From DAISKN01 sp963716925 (GTDB lineage: Bacteria; Acidobacteriota; Vicinamibacteria; Marinacidobacterales; SMYC01), in the NCBI GenBank assembly GCA_963716925.1, contig CAVQUX010000011.1:177349-241348 (forward strand): 64,000 nucleotides of DNA. Direction: 5' to 3'. Below, piece by piece: positions 26,346 to 36,248 of the stretch (position 1 is the stretch's first letter; every line of letters begins with the position of its first letter). The translations under genes were made by a program, and so were the position numbers. The notes under the pieces were generated by a model, which saw only the letters and a program-made list of their open reading frames with translations, did no database searches and was not told the origin of the DNA.

Positions 26346-27575
26346 TTGTCGACATCCACAGGCACGGAGGCAAACCGCCTCGCGTCCATCGAGGAGGCGC
26401 TCGAGGACGTCCGCGCGGGAAGGATGGTCATCGTCGTCGACGACGAGGACCGCGAGAACGAGGGCGACCTCACCCTTGCCGCAGAGAAGGTGACCCCGGA
26501 AGCCATCAACTTCATGGCGCGCTACGGCCGCGGCCTCATCTGCATGCCCATGACGGGCGAGCGTCTCGACGAGCTGCGGATCCCTCTGATGGTTTCGGAG
26601 AACACCTCGAACTACGGAACCGCGTTCTGCGTGTCCATCGAGGCGAAAAACGGCGTTTCCACCGGAATCTCCGCCGCCGATCGCGCCCGAACCGTGCTCG
26701 CCGCCATCGACCCCAAGACGGCGCCCTCGGACCTGGTGCGGCCGGGCCACATGTTCCCCCTGCGCGCGCGTCCCGGGGGAGTGCTCCAGCGCGCGGGGCA
26801 GACCGAAGCGGCGGTGGATCTCGCCCGCATCGCCGGCCTCTACCCGGCGGGAGTGATCTGCGAAGTGATGAACGATGACGGGTCGATGGCGAGAGTGCCG
26901 GACCTCGAGAAGTTCTCCCGGGAGCACTCGATAAAGCTCATCAGCGTGGCGGACCTCATCCGGCATCGCCTCCGTACCGAAAGGCTGGTGAGGCGGGCGG
27001 CGCGGGCGTCGCTTCCGACCGACTACGGCACGTTCGAGATCGCCGCCTTCGAGAGCCTGAGCGATGGGGCGACCCACCTGGCGCTGGTTCTCGGGCCGAT
27101 CCCCCCGGACGACGACGTCCTGGTGCGCGTGCACTCCCAGTGCATCACCGGAGAAGTATTCCATTCGAGAAGATGCGACTGCGGTCCGCAGCTCGACCGC
27201 GCCCTCGCCAAGATCGGAGAGGAGGGGAGGGGCATCCTTCTCTACCTCCACCAGGAGGGACGCGGCATCGGCCTGGTGAACAAGATTCGCGCCTATGCGC
27301 TCCAGGACGAAGGGATGGACACCGTCGACGCCAACGAGCACCTGGGGTTCAAAGCCGATCAGCGGGAGTACGGGATCGGCGCCCAGATCCTGGCCGAGCT
27401 GGGCGTGAGGAGAATCCGGCTCCTCACCAACAACCCGCGCAAGTTCATCGCTCTCGAAGCCTACGGCCTTCAGATCACCGCGCGCGTTCCCATCGAGATT
27501 CCCGCCAACGACGTCTCCGCCGCCTACCTGCGGACGAAGAAGGAGCGGCTCGGGCACCTGCTCGAGAAGGTCTGA
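26346..27575 (+). CDS. ribBA: DHBP synthase / GTP cyclohydrolase II (RibBA)
   Basis: 409 aa, TTG start. The RibB half (1-205) shows DDEDRENEGDLTLAAE and YGRGLICMPMTGERLD; the RibA half (206-409) shows zinc site CITGEVFHSRRCDCG and the catalytic HQEGRGIGLVNKI. It makes both entry compounds of riboflavin synthesis, from ribulose 5-phosphate and GTP. ribH, needed to join them, is not next to it as in many rib operons; it must be elsewhere in the genome. Confidence 0.95.
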   Translation: MSTSTGTEANRLASIEEALEDVRAGRMVIVVDDEDRENEGDLTLAAEKVTPEAINFMARYGRGLICMPMTGERLDELRIPLMVSENTSNYGTAFCVSIEAKNGVSTGISAADRARTVLAAIDPKTAPSDLVRPGHMFPLRARPGGVLQRAGQTEAAVDLARIAGLYPAGVICEVMNDDGSMARVPDLEKFSREHSIKLISVADLIRHRLRTERLVRRAARASLPTDYGTFEIAAFESLSDGATHLALVLGPIPPDDDVLVRVHSQCITGEVFHSRRCDCGPQLDRALAKIGEEGRGILLYLHQEGRGIGLVNKIRAYALQDEGMDTVDANEHLGFKADQREYGIGAQILAELGVRRIRLLTNNPRKFIALEAYGLQITARVPIEIPANDVSAAYLRTKKERLGHLLEKV

Positions 27576-27610
27576 GCCGGACCCGAATGACAGGAGCCGG
27601 GACACCGCGC

Positions 27611-28072
27611 ATGAATCCCGAGTTCCTGAGGCGGGTGCGGCTCTTCGAGGCGCTGGAGCTCTCCGAGCTCGCCGAGATCTTGATGCTGGGGGTGGTGAAG
27701 GAATACGCCAGGGAGGAAGTGATCTTCGAGGAGGAATCTCCCGGCGACTCGTTCTTCGTCATCTACGACGGATCGGTGCGCATCAGCCGGATGTTTCAGC
27801 ACATGGGTGAAGAGGCGCTCACCATCCTGGGGGCGGGGGAGTTCTTCGGAGAAATGTCGTTCTTCGACGACGATCCCCGCTCGGCGCGAGCGGTGGCCCA
27901 CGAGGGGGCGAAGCTCCTCGAGGTCAAGAACGCCGAGCTGAAATCCCTTCTGAAGACGCGCCCGGACGTCGCGCTGAAGTTCCTGTGGGCGTTCTCGCGA
28001 ACGCTGTCCCAGCGCGTGCGGGACACCAATGCGAAGTTCTCGACGCTGTTCGCGATCTCGCGGGTCTTCTAA
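27611..28072 (+). CDS. Cyclic-nucleotide-binding domain protein
   Basis: 153 aa from ATG 27611 (ATG 27587 is in frame too). Almost the whole protein is one cNMP-binding beta-roll (EEVIFEEESPGDSFFVIYDGSVRI, LGAGEFFGEMSFFDDDPRSARAVA); GEMSFFDDDPRSA is the phosphate-binding cassette with the Glu and Arg needed for cAMP or cGMP. There is no helix-turn-helix, so it is not a CRP-type transcription factor but a single-domain ligand receiver. Possible receiver for the cyclase at 18922-20535. Confidence 0.85.
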   Translation: MNPEFLRRVRLFEALELSELAEILMLGVVKEYAREEVIFEEESPGDSFFVIYDGSVRISRMFQHMGEEALTILGAGEFFGEMSFFDDDPRSARAVAHEGAKLLEVKNAELKSLLKTRPDVALKFLWAFSRTLSQRVRDTNAKFSTLFAISRVF

Positions 28073-28156
28073 TCAGGGACAGGGGGACGTTCCTACCCGA
28101 AGTAAAATCCCCACTCGGGGAGTTGAAGTGTTGCTTGAGTCGGCGGCGGCGACTTG

Positions 28157-28181
28157 CCCGCGGGAGAAGGATTCCCGCGGG
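28157..28181 (+). terminator. Hairpin after the rib/cNMP operon
   Basis: A 9-bp perfect stem (28157-28165 with 28173-28181, CCCGCGGGA) with a 7-nt loop lies in the 201-bp gap before ffh. No clear U-tract follows, so termination is only possible. Confidence 0.35.
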
Positions 28182-28189
28182 GATGGTCC

Positions 28190-28218
28190 TTGACTTTGAC
28201 CGGGGGCTCTTCTAACAT
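28190..28218 (+). promoter_or_regulatory. Sigma-70 promoter of the ffh-rplS cluster
   Basis: TTGACT (28190-28195) and TAACAT (28213-28218) with exactly 17 bp between them, 56 bp before the ffh start. The best housekeeping promoter in the window. Confidence 0.7.
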
Positions 28219-28273
28219 GATTTGTTGCAGCACTTAAAGGGGAGATCCGTCCTTACAGGCACGCCTTTCGACC

Positions 28274-29623
28274 ATGTTCGAGCAGTTTTCCGAGAAACTT
28301 CAGGGCGTTTTTAAGAAGCTCCGAGGTCAGTCGCGCCTCCGAGAGGAGCACGTCGACGAGGCCCTGCGCGAGATCCGCCTGGCTCTCCTGGAGGCCGACG
28401 TCCAGTTCCAGGTTGCGCGGGATTTCGTCCAGCGCGTGCGGGCGAAAGCCGTGGGGAAGGAAATCCTGGACTCGCTCACCGCGGCTCAGCAAGTCGTTCA
28501 AGTCACTCGCGACGAGCTCGTTTCGCTTCTGGGAAGCTCGGAGCGTCCCCTCAATCTCTCGAACGGATGGCCCTCGGTCCTCCTCATGGTCGGGCTTCAG
28601 GGCTCGGGCAAGACGACCTCCTCCGCCAAGCTCGCTCGCTGGCTCCGGGGCGAAGGAAAGCATCCGGCCCTGGTTTCCGTGGACGTGCGGCGTCCGGCGG
28701 CAATCGAGCAGCTCGCGGTCCTCTCGCGGGAGCTCGAGCTCCCCTGTCTCTCGCCCGATTCGATGGATCCGGTGGAGCGGGCGGCGAAGTCCGTCGGGCT
28801 CGCCCGCGACCGGGGCTACGACGTCCTCATCGTGGACAGCGCCGGTCGCATCCACATCGACGACGAATTGATGAGCGAGCTTCAGGCGATCGAGCGGAAG
28901 ACCTCCCCCTCGGAGACGCTCTTCGTCGCCGACTCGATGACCGGCCAGGACGCCGTGAAGAGCGCGTCGAGCTTCGCCGCGAAAGTCCGGCTGACGGGGC
29001 ACGTGCTCACGAAGCTCGACGGCGACGCGCGAGGCGGGGCGGCGCTCTCCATCGCCGCCGTGACCGGCGTCCCCATCAAGTTCGTGGGAACGGGCGAAAA
29101 GCTCGACGCGTTCGAGCCTTTTCGTCCGGATCGCATGGCGTCGCGGATCCTCGGCATGGGGGACGTGCTTTCGCTCATCGAGCGGGCGGAGAAGACGTTC
29201 GAGCAGGAACAGACGAAAGAGCTCGCGCGGAAGATGGAGCGCGACGAGCTGACCCTCGAGGACTTCCGCCAGCAGCTTCGGCAGATGAAACGCATGGGGT
29301 CGATCTCGGAGATCCTGAGCTTTCTTCCAGGAGCCGGGGCGCTCGCCTCTGAAGTCGACGAGGGGGAGCTCCGGAGGTTCGAAGCCATTCTCGATTCGAT
29401 GACCGTCTTCGAGCGCGCGCACCCGTCGGTGGTGAACGGCTCGAGGCGGCGGCGCATCGCCTCCGGCAGCGGCACGAGCGTCTCCGACGTCAACCGCCTC
29501 CTTCGCCGATTCGGCGAAGCGCGGAAGATGGTCAAGAAGCTTTCCGCTCTTCAAAAGGTCCAGAAGTCCGCGGGAGGGCGCAGGAAGCTCGCCCGCATGC
29601 TGGGGGGGCTCAAGAGCCGATGA
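28274..29623 (+). CDS. ffh: Signal recognition particle protein Ffh
   Basis: 449 aa. N domain (1-85), GTPase G domain with GLQGSGKTTSSAKLA, SVDVRRPAA, VDSAGRIH and TKLDGDARGG, and a Met-rich M domain from about 320 (MKRMGSISEILSFLPG) with the RNA-binding helix-turn-helix around IASGSGTSVSDVNRLLRRF. It binds 4.5S RNA and signal peptides. It opens the ffh-rpsP-khpA-rimM-trmD-rplS cluster. Confidence 0.96.
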   Translation: MFEQFSEKLQGVFKKLRGQSRLREEHVDEALREIRLALLEADVQFQVARDFVQRVRAKAVGKEILDSLTAAQQVVQVTRDELVSLLGSSERPLNLSNGWPSVLLMVGLQGSGKTTSSAKLARWLRGEGKHPALVSVDVRRPAAIEQLAVLSRELELPCLSPDSMDPVERAAKSVGLARDRGYDVLIVDSAGRIHIDDELMSELQAIERKTSPSETLFVADSMTGQDAVKSASSFAAKVRLTGHVLTKLDGDARGGAALSIAAVTGVPIKFVGTGEKLDAFEPFRPDRMASRILGMGDVLSLIERAEKTFEQEQTKELARKMERDELTLEDFRQQLRQMKRMGSISEILSFLPGAGALASEVDEGELRRFEAILDSMTVFERAHPSVVNGSRRRRIASGSGTSVSDVNRLLRRFGEARKMVKKLSALQKVQKSAGGRRKLARMLGGLKSR

Positions 29624-29720
29624 GAACCCATCCCGGCGTCATCCAAACGTTTCGGCCGCGTCCCTTCGGAAGCCGCTCGCTCGAGAGCGGCCCCGTCGAC
29701 GGGACGTCAGGAGTCAGTTC

Positions 29721-29957
29721 ATGTTGATCATTCGTCTGGCACGAAGAGGAAGCAAGAAGCACCCTCAGTATCGCGTCGTCGTCTCGGATTCGCTGTACGG
29801 GAAGGGCGGCGCCATCGTGGAAAACGTCGGCACCTATGAGCCGAAATCGAAGGACAGCAAAGTCAGCCTGAAGCGGGATCGAATCGACTTCTGGCTCTCC
29901 AAGGGCGCCTTCGCCACGGATACGGTGAAGAGCCTCATCAAGAACATTCCTGCTTGA
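29721..29957 (+). CDS. rpsP: Ribosomal protein bS16
   Basis: 78 aa, typical length. MLIIRLARRGSKKHPQYRVVV and the GTYEPKSKDSKVSLKRDRI region are the bS16 signature. A component of the 30S body. First gene after ffh in the cluster, 97 bp downstream. Confidence 0.96.
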   Translation: MLIIRLARRGSKKHPQYRVVVSDSLYGKGGAIVENVGTYEPKSKDSKVSLKRDRIDFWLSKGAFATDTVKSLIKNIPA

Positions 29958-29998
29958 GGCCGATCTTTTCTGCGACGCGGGTGCAGAAGGGAGCTGCT

Positions 29999-30229
29999 AT
30001 GAAGGAACTGTTGGAGCTCATTGCCAAAGCGTTGGTCGACAGTCCCGACGAAGTCTCGGTCTCGGAAGTGGGAGGGGAGCAGACGACGATTCTGGAGCTT
30101 CGAGTGGCGCAGGAGGATCTGGGGAAGGTCATCGGCAAGCAGGGGCGGACGGCCAGGGCCATACGCACGCTGCTCTCCGCCGCCGGGACCAAGATCGGGA
30201 AGCGATTTCACCTGGAAATCATCGAGTGA
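29999..30229 (+). CDS. khpA: KH-domain RNA-binding protein KhpA
   Basis: 76 aa from ATG 29999, chosen over ATG 29954 because it gives the family length and start. The KH motif is LGKVIGKQGRTARAIRTLL (GxxG = GKQG). It is a small RNA-binding protein usually encoded between rpsP and rimM and works with KhpB/Jag in other bacteria. Its stop overlaps the rimM start. Confidence 0.93.
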   Translation: MKELLELIAKALVDSPDEVSVSEVGGEQTTILELRVAQEDLGKVIGKQGRTARAIRTLLSAAGTKIGKRFHLEIIE

Positions 30230-30795
30230 TGGATAGCGAAGCGAACATCGTCGACTGGGAGGCGCTGGTGGGCGTGGGCCGCGTGGCACGAGCCCAGGGA
30301 CGCCACGGAGAGGTCGCCGTGGATCCGTGGTGTTCTTCGCCGGAGCGGTTCACCGGGCTGACGCGGATTTACGTCGAAGGCCCTCTGGAATCGACGAAAG
30401 ACTCGGAGCCGGTCGGACTCGTCGTCGAGAGCGTGCGACTCCACAAGGGACGGCCGGTGGTGAAGTTCGCCGGAGTCTGCGACATCGGCGAGGCCCAGAA
30501 ACTGAAGGGGCGCGAGCTCCGGGTCCCCGAGAGCGCGCTCGAGTCGCTGCCCGAGGGGAGCTTCTACCAGTTTCAGATCCGGGGGCTGACGGTCATCGAC
30601 CGCGCTCAGGGGGAGATCGGCGTCGTCGAGGGCGTGCTCGAGACCGGGGGCACCGACCTCATGGTAGTGCGTGGGAAACGAGGCGAGGAGACTCTGGTGC
30701 CGCTCTGCGCCGAGATCGTGAAGAACATCGATCCCGTTCGGGGGAGCGTCGAGATCGACGCGCCGGAAGGACTCGTGAGCTTGAATGCGAATTGA
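30229..30795 (+). CDS. rimM: Ribosome maturation factor RimM
   Basis: 188 aa. N-terminal RimM barrel (VGVGRVARAQGRHGEVAVDP) and C-terminal PRC barrel (GSFYQFQIRGLTV, VPLCAEIVKNID). It binds uS19 and helps 30S head maturation. Start ATG 30229 overlaps the khpA stop; GTG 30226 directly before it is possible. Overlaps trmD by 11 bp. Confidence 0.93.
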   Translation: MDSEANIVDWEALVGVGRVARAQGRHGEVAVDPWCSSPERFTGLTRIYVEGPLESTKDSEPVGLVVESVRLHKGRPVVKFAGVCDIGEAQKLKGRELRVPESALESLPEGSFYQFQIRGLTVIDRAQGEIGVVEGVLETGGTDLMVVRGKRGEETLVPLCAEIVKNIDPVRGSVEIDAPEGLVSLNAN

Positions 30796-31474
30796 CGTCG
30801 TAACCATCTTCCCCGACATGTTCCGGGAAGTCTTCGAATTCGGAATCGTGCGCCGCGCCCGGGAGGCGGGGGTGGTCGCTGTCCATGTGCACGATTTGCG
30901 CTCGTGGACTCACGACCGGCATCGCACGACCGACGACGCTCCTTACGGGGGCGGCCCGGGCATGGTGATGAAGGTCGAGCCGCTGGTTTCAGCCTGCGAA
31001 GCCATCGGGGGGATGGGCGAGGGAGGATCTCCGAGGCTCGTGCTCCTCAGCCCGCGAGGGATTCCGCTCGATCAGACGAAGGTCCAGGAGCTCTCGGAGG
31101 AGGAGCGCCTGATTCTCGTCGCCGGCAGGTACGAGGGTGTCGACGAGCGCTTCGTCGAGATCACCGGCGCGGAGGAGATCTCCATCGGCGACTACGTCCT
31201 CTCCGGAGGGGAGATCCCGGCGATGGTGGTCATCGACGCCGTGGTGCGTCTCCTGCCCGGAGCCATTTCCGATCCTCAGTCGGCGGAAGAGGATTCCTTC
31301 AGCCGCGGGGTTCTCGACTATCCGCACTACACGCGTCCGGCGGTTTTCCGGGGCTCCCGGGTTCCCGACGTGCTGCTCTCCGGGGATCACGCGGCCGTTC
31401 GCGAGTGGCGGCGGAGCCGCGCCCTGGAAGACACCCGCTCGCGCCGGCCGGAGCTCCTGCGGGAGCCGCGTTAG
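30785..31474 (+). CDS. trmD: tRNA (guanine37-N1)-methyltransferase TrmD
   Basis: 229 aa. SPOUT-class knot with IDVVTIFPDMF, DDAPYGGGPGMVMKVEP, LVAGRYEGVDERF and GDYVLSGGEIPAMVVIDAVV. It makes m1G37, which prevents +1 frameshifts. The C-terminus is somewhat short but complete to the DNA-binding-like helix. Confidence 0.96.
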   Translation: MRIDVVTIFPDMFREVFEFGIVRRAREAGVVAVHVHDLRSWTHDRHRTTDDAPYGGGPGMVMKVEPLVSACEAIGGMGEGGSPRLVLLSPRGIPLDQTKVQELSEEERLILVAGRYEGVDERFVEITGAEEISIGDYVLSGGEIPAMVVIDAVVRLLPGAISDPQSAEEDSFSRGVLDYPHYTRPAVFRGSRVPDVLLSGDHAAVREWRRSRALEDTRSRRPELLREPR

Positions 31475-31553
31475 AGAGCCTATCGAGTCTCGAAGAAAAC
31501 TTTTTGATTCTTTTTGAGGATTGCCTAGCCAGAATAGAAAGAGGAACACTTCC

Positions 31554-31901
31554 ATGAACGTCATCGACAAGTTGGATGCCCGCGAGCTCAAGAGCGACCT
31601 TCCCGAGCTCCGGTCGGGGGACACGGTAAAAGTGCACGTGCGCGTCAAAGAGGGCGACAAGGAGCGGGTGCAGGTCTTCGAGGGAACGGTGATCGCGCTC
31701 AAAGGGAGCGGGGCCCGCGCCACCATGACGGTCCGCAAGAACTCCTTCGGCACCGGAGTGGAGAGGATCTTTCCCCTCCATGCCCGCACCATCGACAAGA
31801 TCGAAGTCCTGCGCTCGCACCACGTCCGGCGGGCGAAGCTCTACTTCATGCGCGAGCGAAAGGGCAAGGCGGCCCGCCTGCGCGAGAAGCGGACGAACTA
31901 G
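31554..31901 (+). CDS. rplS: Ribosomal protein bL19
   Basis: 115 aa from ATG 31554 (an upstream ATG at 31521 lacks support). LRSGDTVKVHVRVKEGDKER, VQVFEGTVIALKG, GVERIFPLHA and RRAKLYFMRERKGKAARL are bL19 signatures. It lies at the 30S-50S interface. Closes the canonical cluster; the preceding 79-bp gap is T-rich (TTTTTGATTCTTTTTGAGG) and may hold its own promoter. Confidence 0.96.
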   Translation: MNVIDKLDARELKSDLPELRSGDTVKVHVRVKEGDKERVQVFEGTVIALKGSGARATMTVRKNSFGTGVERIFPLHARTIDKIEVLRSHHVRRAKLYFMRERKGKAARLREKRTN

Positions 31902-31966
31902 CGCTTCCGAAATCCGAATCCCGAAGATGTTGACGACAGTCGCGGTGGCATGAGGTCTCAGAGCAC

Positions 31967-34900
31967 ATGGCGCTGAACAAAGACCGTGTCTTCAAAGCCG
32001 CGGAGAACTACATCAAGAAGAACCGCATCGACAAGGCCATCACCGAGTACGAGTCGTGGCTGAAGGAGAACCCGAAGGACTGGAACATCATCCGCACCGT
32101 CGGGGATCTCTACGCCCGCATCAGCCGCAACGACGAAGCCATCAAGAAGTACGCGCAGGTCGCGGATCACTACCGCAAGGATGGTTTCAACGTCCGCGCC
32201 ATCGCGACCTACAAGATGGTCCTGCGGCTCGACCCGCAGAACGAGCCGGCGATGAGAAATCTCGCCGAGCTCCAGGCCGAGGAAGGCCTGCTGATGGAGG
32301 CGAAGTCCTACTATCAGACTCTCGTCGAGCTCTATAACAAGCAGGGACACAAGCGGGCGGCGGCCGAAGTCTTCAAGAAGCTGGCGGAGATCGACCCCCA
32401 GGACGTGAAGATCCGCTACAAGTACGCCGACTTCCTGAACAAGAACGGAAAGCCGGACGAGGCGTCGCGGGAGTACGTAGGCATCGCCGACGCGTTCATC
32501 GGACAGGGTCTGGTGGACGAAGCGATCAAGATTCTGGAGCAGGGACGGTCGCTCCAAACCAGCGATCCCGCGCTCAAGATCAAGCTCGCCCAGGCCTGCA
32601 GCATGCAGGGCAACCACGCGCAGGCCATCCGGCTGCTGGAGGAAGTGCGAAGGAGCGCCGCCGGAGATCCCGCGATTCTCGGTCGACTCGGCGAGGCCTA
32701 CCTCGCCGCCGGCAACACCGACGACGCCCAGTCGATCTTCCAGGATCTGGCCGCGGTCCAGCCCGGCAACCCCGACAACCTCCTCCGGCTCGCCGAACTG
32801 CGCATCGCCCAATCGAAATTCGATACCGCCCTCGACGAGCTGTCGCCGCTGGTCGATCGCTACGTCGCCCAGGGCGAGGGCAAGAAGGCTTCGGAGCTCC
32901 TTTCGAAGGTCCTCTCGAAGGAACCGTACCACATCAAGACCCTCCTCAAGCTCGCGGAGATCCATACGATCCTCAAGCAGGAGTCCGGGCGCGTCGCCGC
33001 CTACGACAGTCTCTGCGAGGCCTACAGCCGGAGCGGTGACTATCAGAAAGCGGTCTCCGTCGCCGAGCAGCTGGTGGAGCTCGATCCCGAGAGCTCGCAG
33101 CACAAGGATCGGCTGAAGTTCTTCAAGTCCAAGCTCGCGGGGCCCGCGCGCGCCCCCGAGCCGGCGCCGAAGCCCGTTTCACCGCCGCCTCGTCCCGCGG
33201 CTCCGGCTCCGCGCGTCGAAGCGCGGCCCGCGCCGGCCCCCCCGCCTGCGCCTCGTCCTGCGGCGCCGCCCCCGTCCCCCCGTGCGGCCCCGGCGCCGCC
33301 GCCCAAGCCTCCCGTATCGGAGATTTCGGAGATTCCCGACTTCGGGTCGTTTGGCGACGATCTGGGGTCTTCGGTCGAGGGCGGCTTCGCGGATCTGAGT
33401 CTCGACGAGCCGAAAGGCTCCTCCGCCGCGGCCTCTTCGGGCTCAATCGACCTCGGGGAGGTCGTCGAGTTGACGCAGGAGGAAGAGGAGAACATCAAGG
33501 AAAAGCTCACCGAAGCGGAAGTTTTCGTCCGCTACGGGCTCGTCGACAAAGCCATCGGCCAGCTGGTGGACGTTCTCGAGAGCTTCCGCTACCACGGCGA
33601 GACGAGAGAGAAGCTGATCGAGATCTACAAGGATCAGGGAATGAACCGCGAGGCGGGCGAACAGCTCGCGCAGCTCGCCCATGTCTACGACAAGCTCGGG
33701 CGGAGCCAGGAGGCGAGCCGCGCCCGCCAGGAAGCCTCCGAGCTGAACCCCGCGCTCGCCTCTCGAGCGACCGCGAGCGAGCTCGCGGTCGAGGAAGAGC
33801 CGGAGCTCATCCTCGCTCCCGAGACCGAGTCGGATCTGGGCGACGCGGGGATTGAGATCGACATCGCTTCGATGGAAGAGGACCAGCCGGTGTTCTCCGG
33901 GATGGGCCCGCAATCCGAAGTGGACATTCCCATCTCGTTCGACGACGGGAGCTTCGACGAGCCTTCGATCGACATCCGCCTGGACGAGCCTGCGGTGGCC
34001 CCCGCGATCGGTGCACCGATCCCGGAGGAGGAGCCTCCGGTCGAGGTCGATTGGGGTGCCGCGGCCGGCGACTTCGGTGGAGTGAAGGATGTCCTCTCTT
34101 CGGAAGACGACATCGATCTCTCGGGCGCGGTGGAGGTGGAGGAAGAAGAGATCTCGGTGTCCCTGGACGACGAGCTCCCCGAGGAACTGGAGTTTGCCGC
34201 CCCTGCCCGCAGCGAGGAGATCCAAATCGAGTCCGATTCGGAAGACATCGAGATCAACCTCGAAGCCTCGTCCGCGGATATACCCATATCCATCGAGGAG
34301 CCTTCCGAGTCCCCTGGTTCCGAGGAGGTTGCCGCCATCGCGGGTCTCGATGAGGAGTTCGAGGTCGAGGTCGAGGACGAGGCCCAAGCGGGTGCGAAAG
34401 CGCCCGCTTTCGAAGAAGAGTTCTCCGTCGATTTCGGCGAGGACGAGGAGCCCGCCGCCGACGTCGCCGTGTCGCTTCCCGAGTCGGAAGCGGAGGAGAC
34501 GTTCTCGCCCAGTTTTGACGCTTCGTCCGGGGACGTGGAGTCCGACTTCCACATCGAGATTCCGAGCTCGCCCGACGAGATGGACTTGACGGATCTGTCG
34601 AACCTGGGCCTCGAGGACGAGGCAGCGATCGATATCGAAGAGGCCCCCGAGCCGGTCAAGCCCGTTCCGCCGGCCGTCGAGCCGAAGCGGCCGGCCGCCG
34701 CCGCCCCCGCTCCGGCGAAGGCCGCTCCCCGGCCCGAGCCTCCTCCCGCCGCGCCGCCGAAGGCGGCTCCTCCGCCCCGGCCGTCGCCGCCGCCGGCGAG
34801 ATCGCCCGCCGCCGCCGAGCTCGACGAGGTGGACGAGTACATCGCGCTCGGGCTCTACGAGGATGCGCGCGATACCCTCCGGGATCTCTTGAAAAAGCAC

Positions 34901-35750
34901 CCGGGACAGGCGGAGATTCTCGCGAAGATCGAGGAGCTCGGCTTCTCCTCGGAGCAGATTCAGAAAGAGGCCAGGGAGCCGGCACGTCTCCTCAAGACTC
35001 CCGTTTCCGAGCCCGTCCAGAGAAAGCCCGCTCCCGCACCCCCGTCGCCGCGGCGAACGGCGGAGCCGGAACCGGAGCCAGTCGCTTCGTCGCCGGCCTT
35101 CCCCGATGAGGTCGAGGTCGAAGAGTTCACCGAAGCATCCCTCGGGGACGAGCTCGAGTCGCTCGTGGATCTCGAGCGAGCCCGAGCCGGTCGCCGCGGC
35201 GCGGCCTGCTTCCGAGACCGATTTCATCGATCTCGCGTCCGAGCTCTCCGAGGAAATCTTCGGGACCCACAGCGCCGTCGAGGAGGAAGACGCGGAGCCC
35301 GAGGGGCCACTCACCGATCCCGGTCTCGACCAGATATTCCGCGAGTTCCGCAAGGGCGTCGAGAAGCAGCTCGGCGCCGAGGATTACGACACGCGCTACA
35401 ACCTGGGGATCGCCTACAAGGAGATGGGGCTTCTCGACGAGGCCATCGCCGAGTTCCAGCTCGCGGCCAAAGACGAGGTCCGAAGCCTCGAGTGCTGCAG
35501 CATGCTCGGCCTGTGCTTCATGGAGAAGGGCATGCCCGACATCGCGATCAAATGGTTCTCGAAGGGCCTCGCGATCCCCGGGCGCAGGGAAGAAGAGTAC
35601 CACGGGCTCCGCTACGACCTCGCGCAGGCTTACGAGGCGGCGGGGCAGCCCGAGCGCGCACTCGAGCTGTACATGGAGATCTTTCGCGAGAACATCAAAT
35701 TTCGTGACGTCCAGGAGCGAGTGAAGGAGCTGCAGGCGGCGCGGAAGTAA
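31967..35750 (+). CDS. Giant TPR protein, frameshifted near 35150-35180
   Basis: Two frames together encode about 1,260 residues: 31967 to about 35170, then the +1 frame to 35750. N-terminal TPRs (1-390), a Pro/Ala linker, more TPRs (about 500-590), a long acidic region, a second Pro-rich linker, a short TPR-like module near 950, and a C-terminal TPR block (VEKQLGAEDYDTRYNLGIAYKEMG onward) in the shifted frame. Past the break the first frame gives only Arg-rich shadow sequence while the second continues sensible protein. No homopolymer marks the spot. It is a real frameshift, a sequencing error or recoding. Probably a cytoplasmic scaffold; role unknown. Confidence 0.8.
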
Positions 35751-35819
35751 ACGCTGGAGGCGGCCGCGAAAAGCCGGGTGGCCGCGTCTCGTGCCGTCGA
35801 TGTTGGCGCCAAGAACACC

Positions 35820-36128
35820 ATGGGAGACCGTCAGTGGTTCGTCCTGTACCTCGTCGTCTGCCTCGAAGTCGGCATCTTCCTGCTGCTCGTTCCCTGGTCG
35901 GCGGTATGGGAGCGTAACTATTTTCTCGAGGCCTACCCCTCGCTGCGGGCGATCCTGCTGGCGCCCGCGATCCGCGGGGCGGTTGCCGGCCTCGGCCTCG
36001 CGAACATCTACATGGGCCTGAGCGAGGTCCTGAATCGGCGACGAATGGCGCTCCGCGGGAACGAGCGGGGCGAGGGGACGAGCCCTCCGCATCAACGGCC
36101 CGTCGTGGCTTCGGACGACCGGGCGTGA
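35820..36128 (+). CDS. Small two-helix membrane protein
   Basis: 102 aa from ATG 35820 (GTG 35778 would add 14 residues). Two hydrophobic segments: WFVLYLVVCLEVGIFLLLVP and the ILLAPAIRGAVAGLGLANIY region. The polar tail is short. It follows the giant TPR gene by 69 bp on the same strand, and I infer it is in the same transcript. Family not recognised. Confidence 0.6.
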   Translation: MGDRQWFVLYLVVCLEVGIFLLLVPWSAVWERNYFLEAYPSLRAILLAPAIRGAVAGLGLANIYMGLSEVLNRRRMALRGNERGEGTSPPHQRPVVASDDRA

Positions 36129-36204
36129 GCGCGTTCGAAACGAACTAGAGGAACGCGGAGACGTAGAAGCAACCATCCGGGTCGTATCTCCCCCCGCGGC
36201 TTCG

Positions 36205-36227
36205 GCTCCTCGCGCCTTTGCGTTCAT
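36205..36227 (+). repeat. Single arm of the GCGCCTTTGCGTTC repeat
   Basis: CGCGCCTTTGCGTTCATTCG repeats the arm of the pnp/groES terminator, here without its partner arm, 22 bp before the ThiE-like gene. Confidence 0.6.
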
Positions 36228-36248
36228 TCGTGGATTTCTCCGGAAAGC

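Noticed and set aside
29954..29998. Longer KhpA and bL19 starts (29954, 31521)
   Set aside because: They overlap the preceding region without Shine-Dalgarno support and add residues absent from the families.
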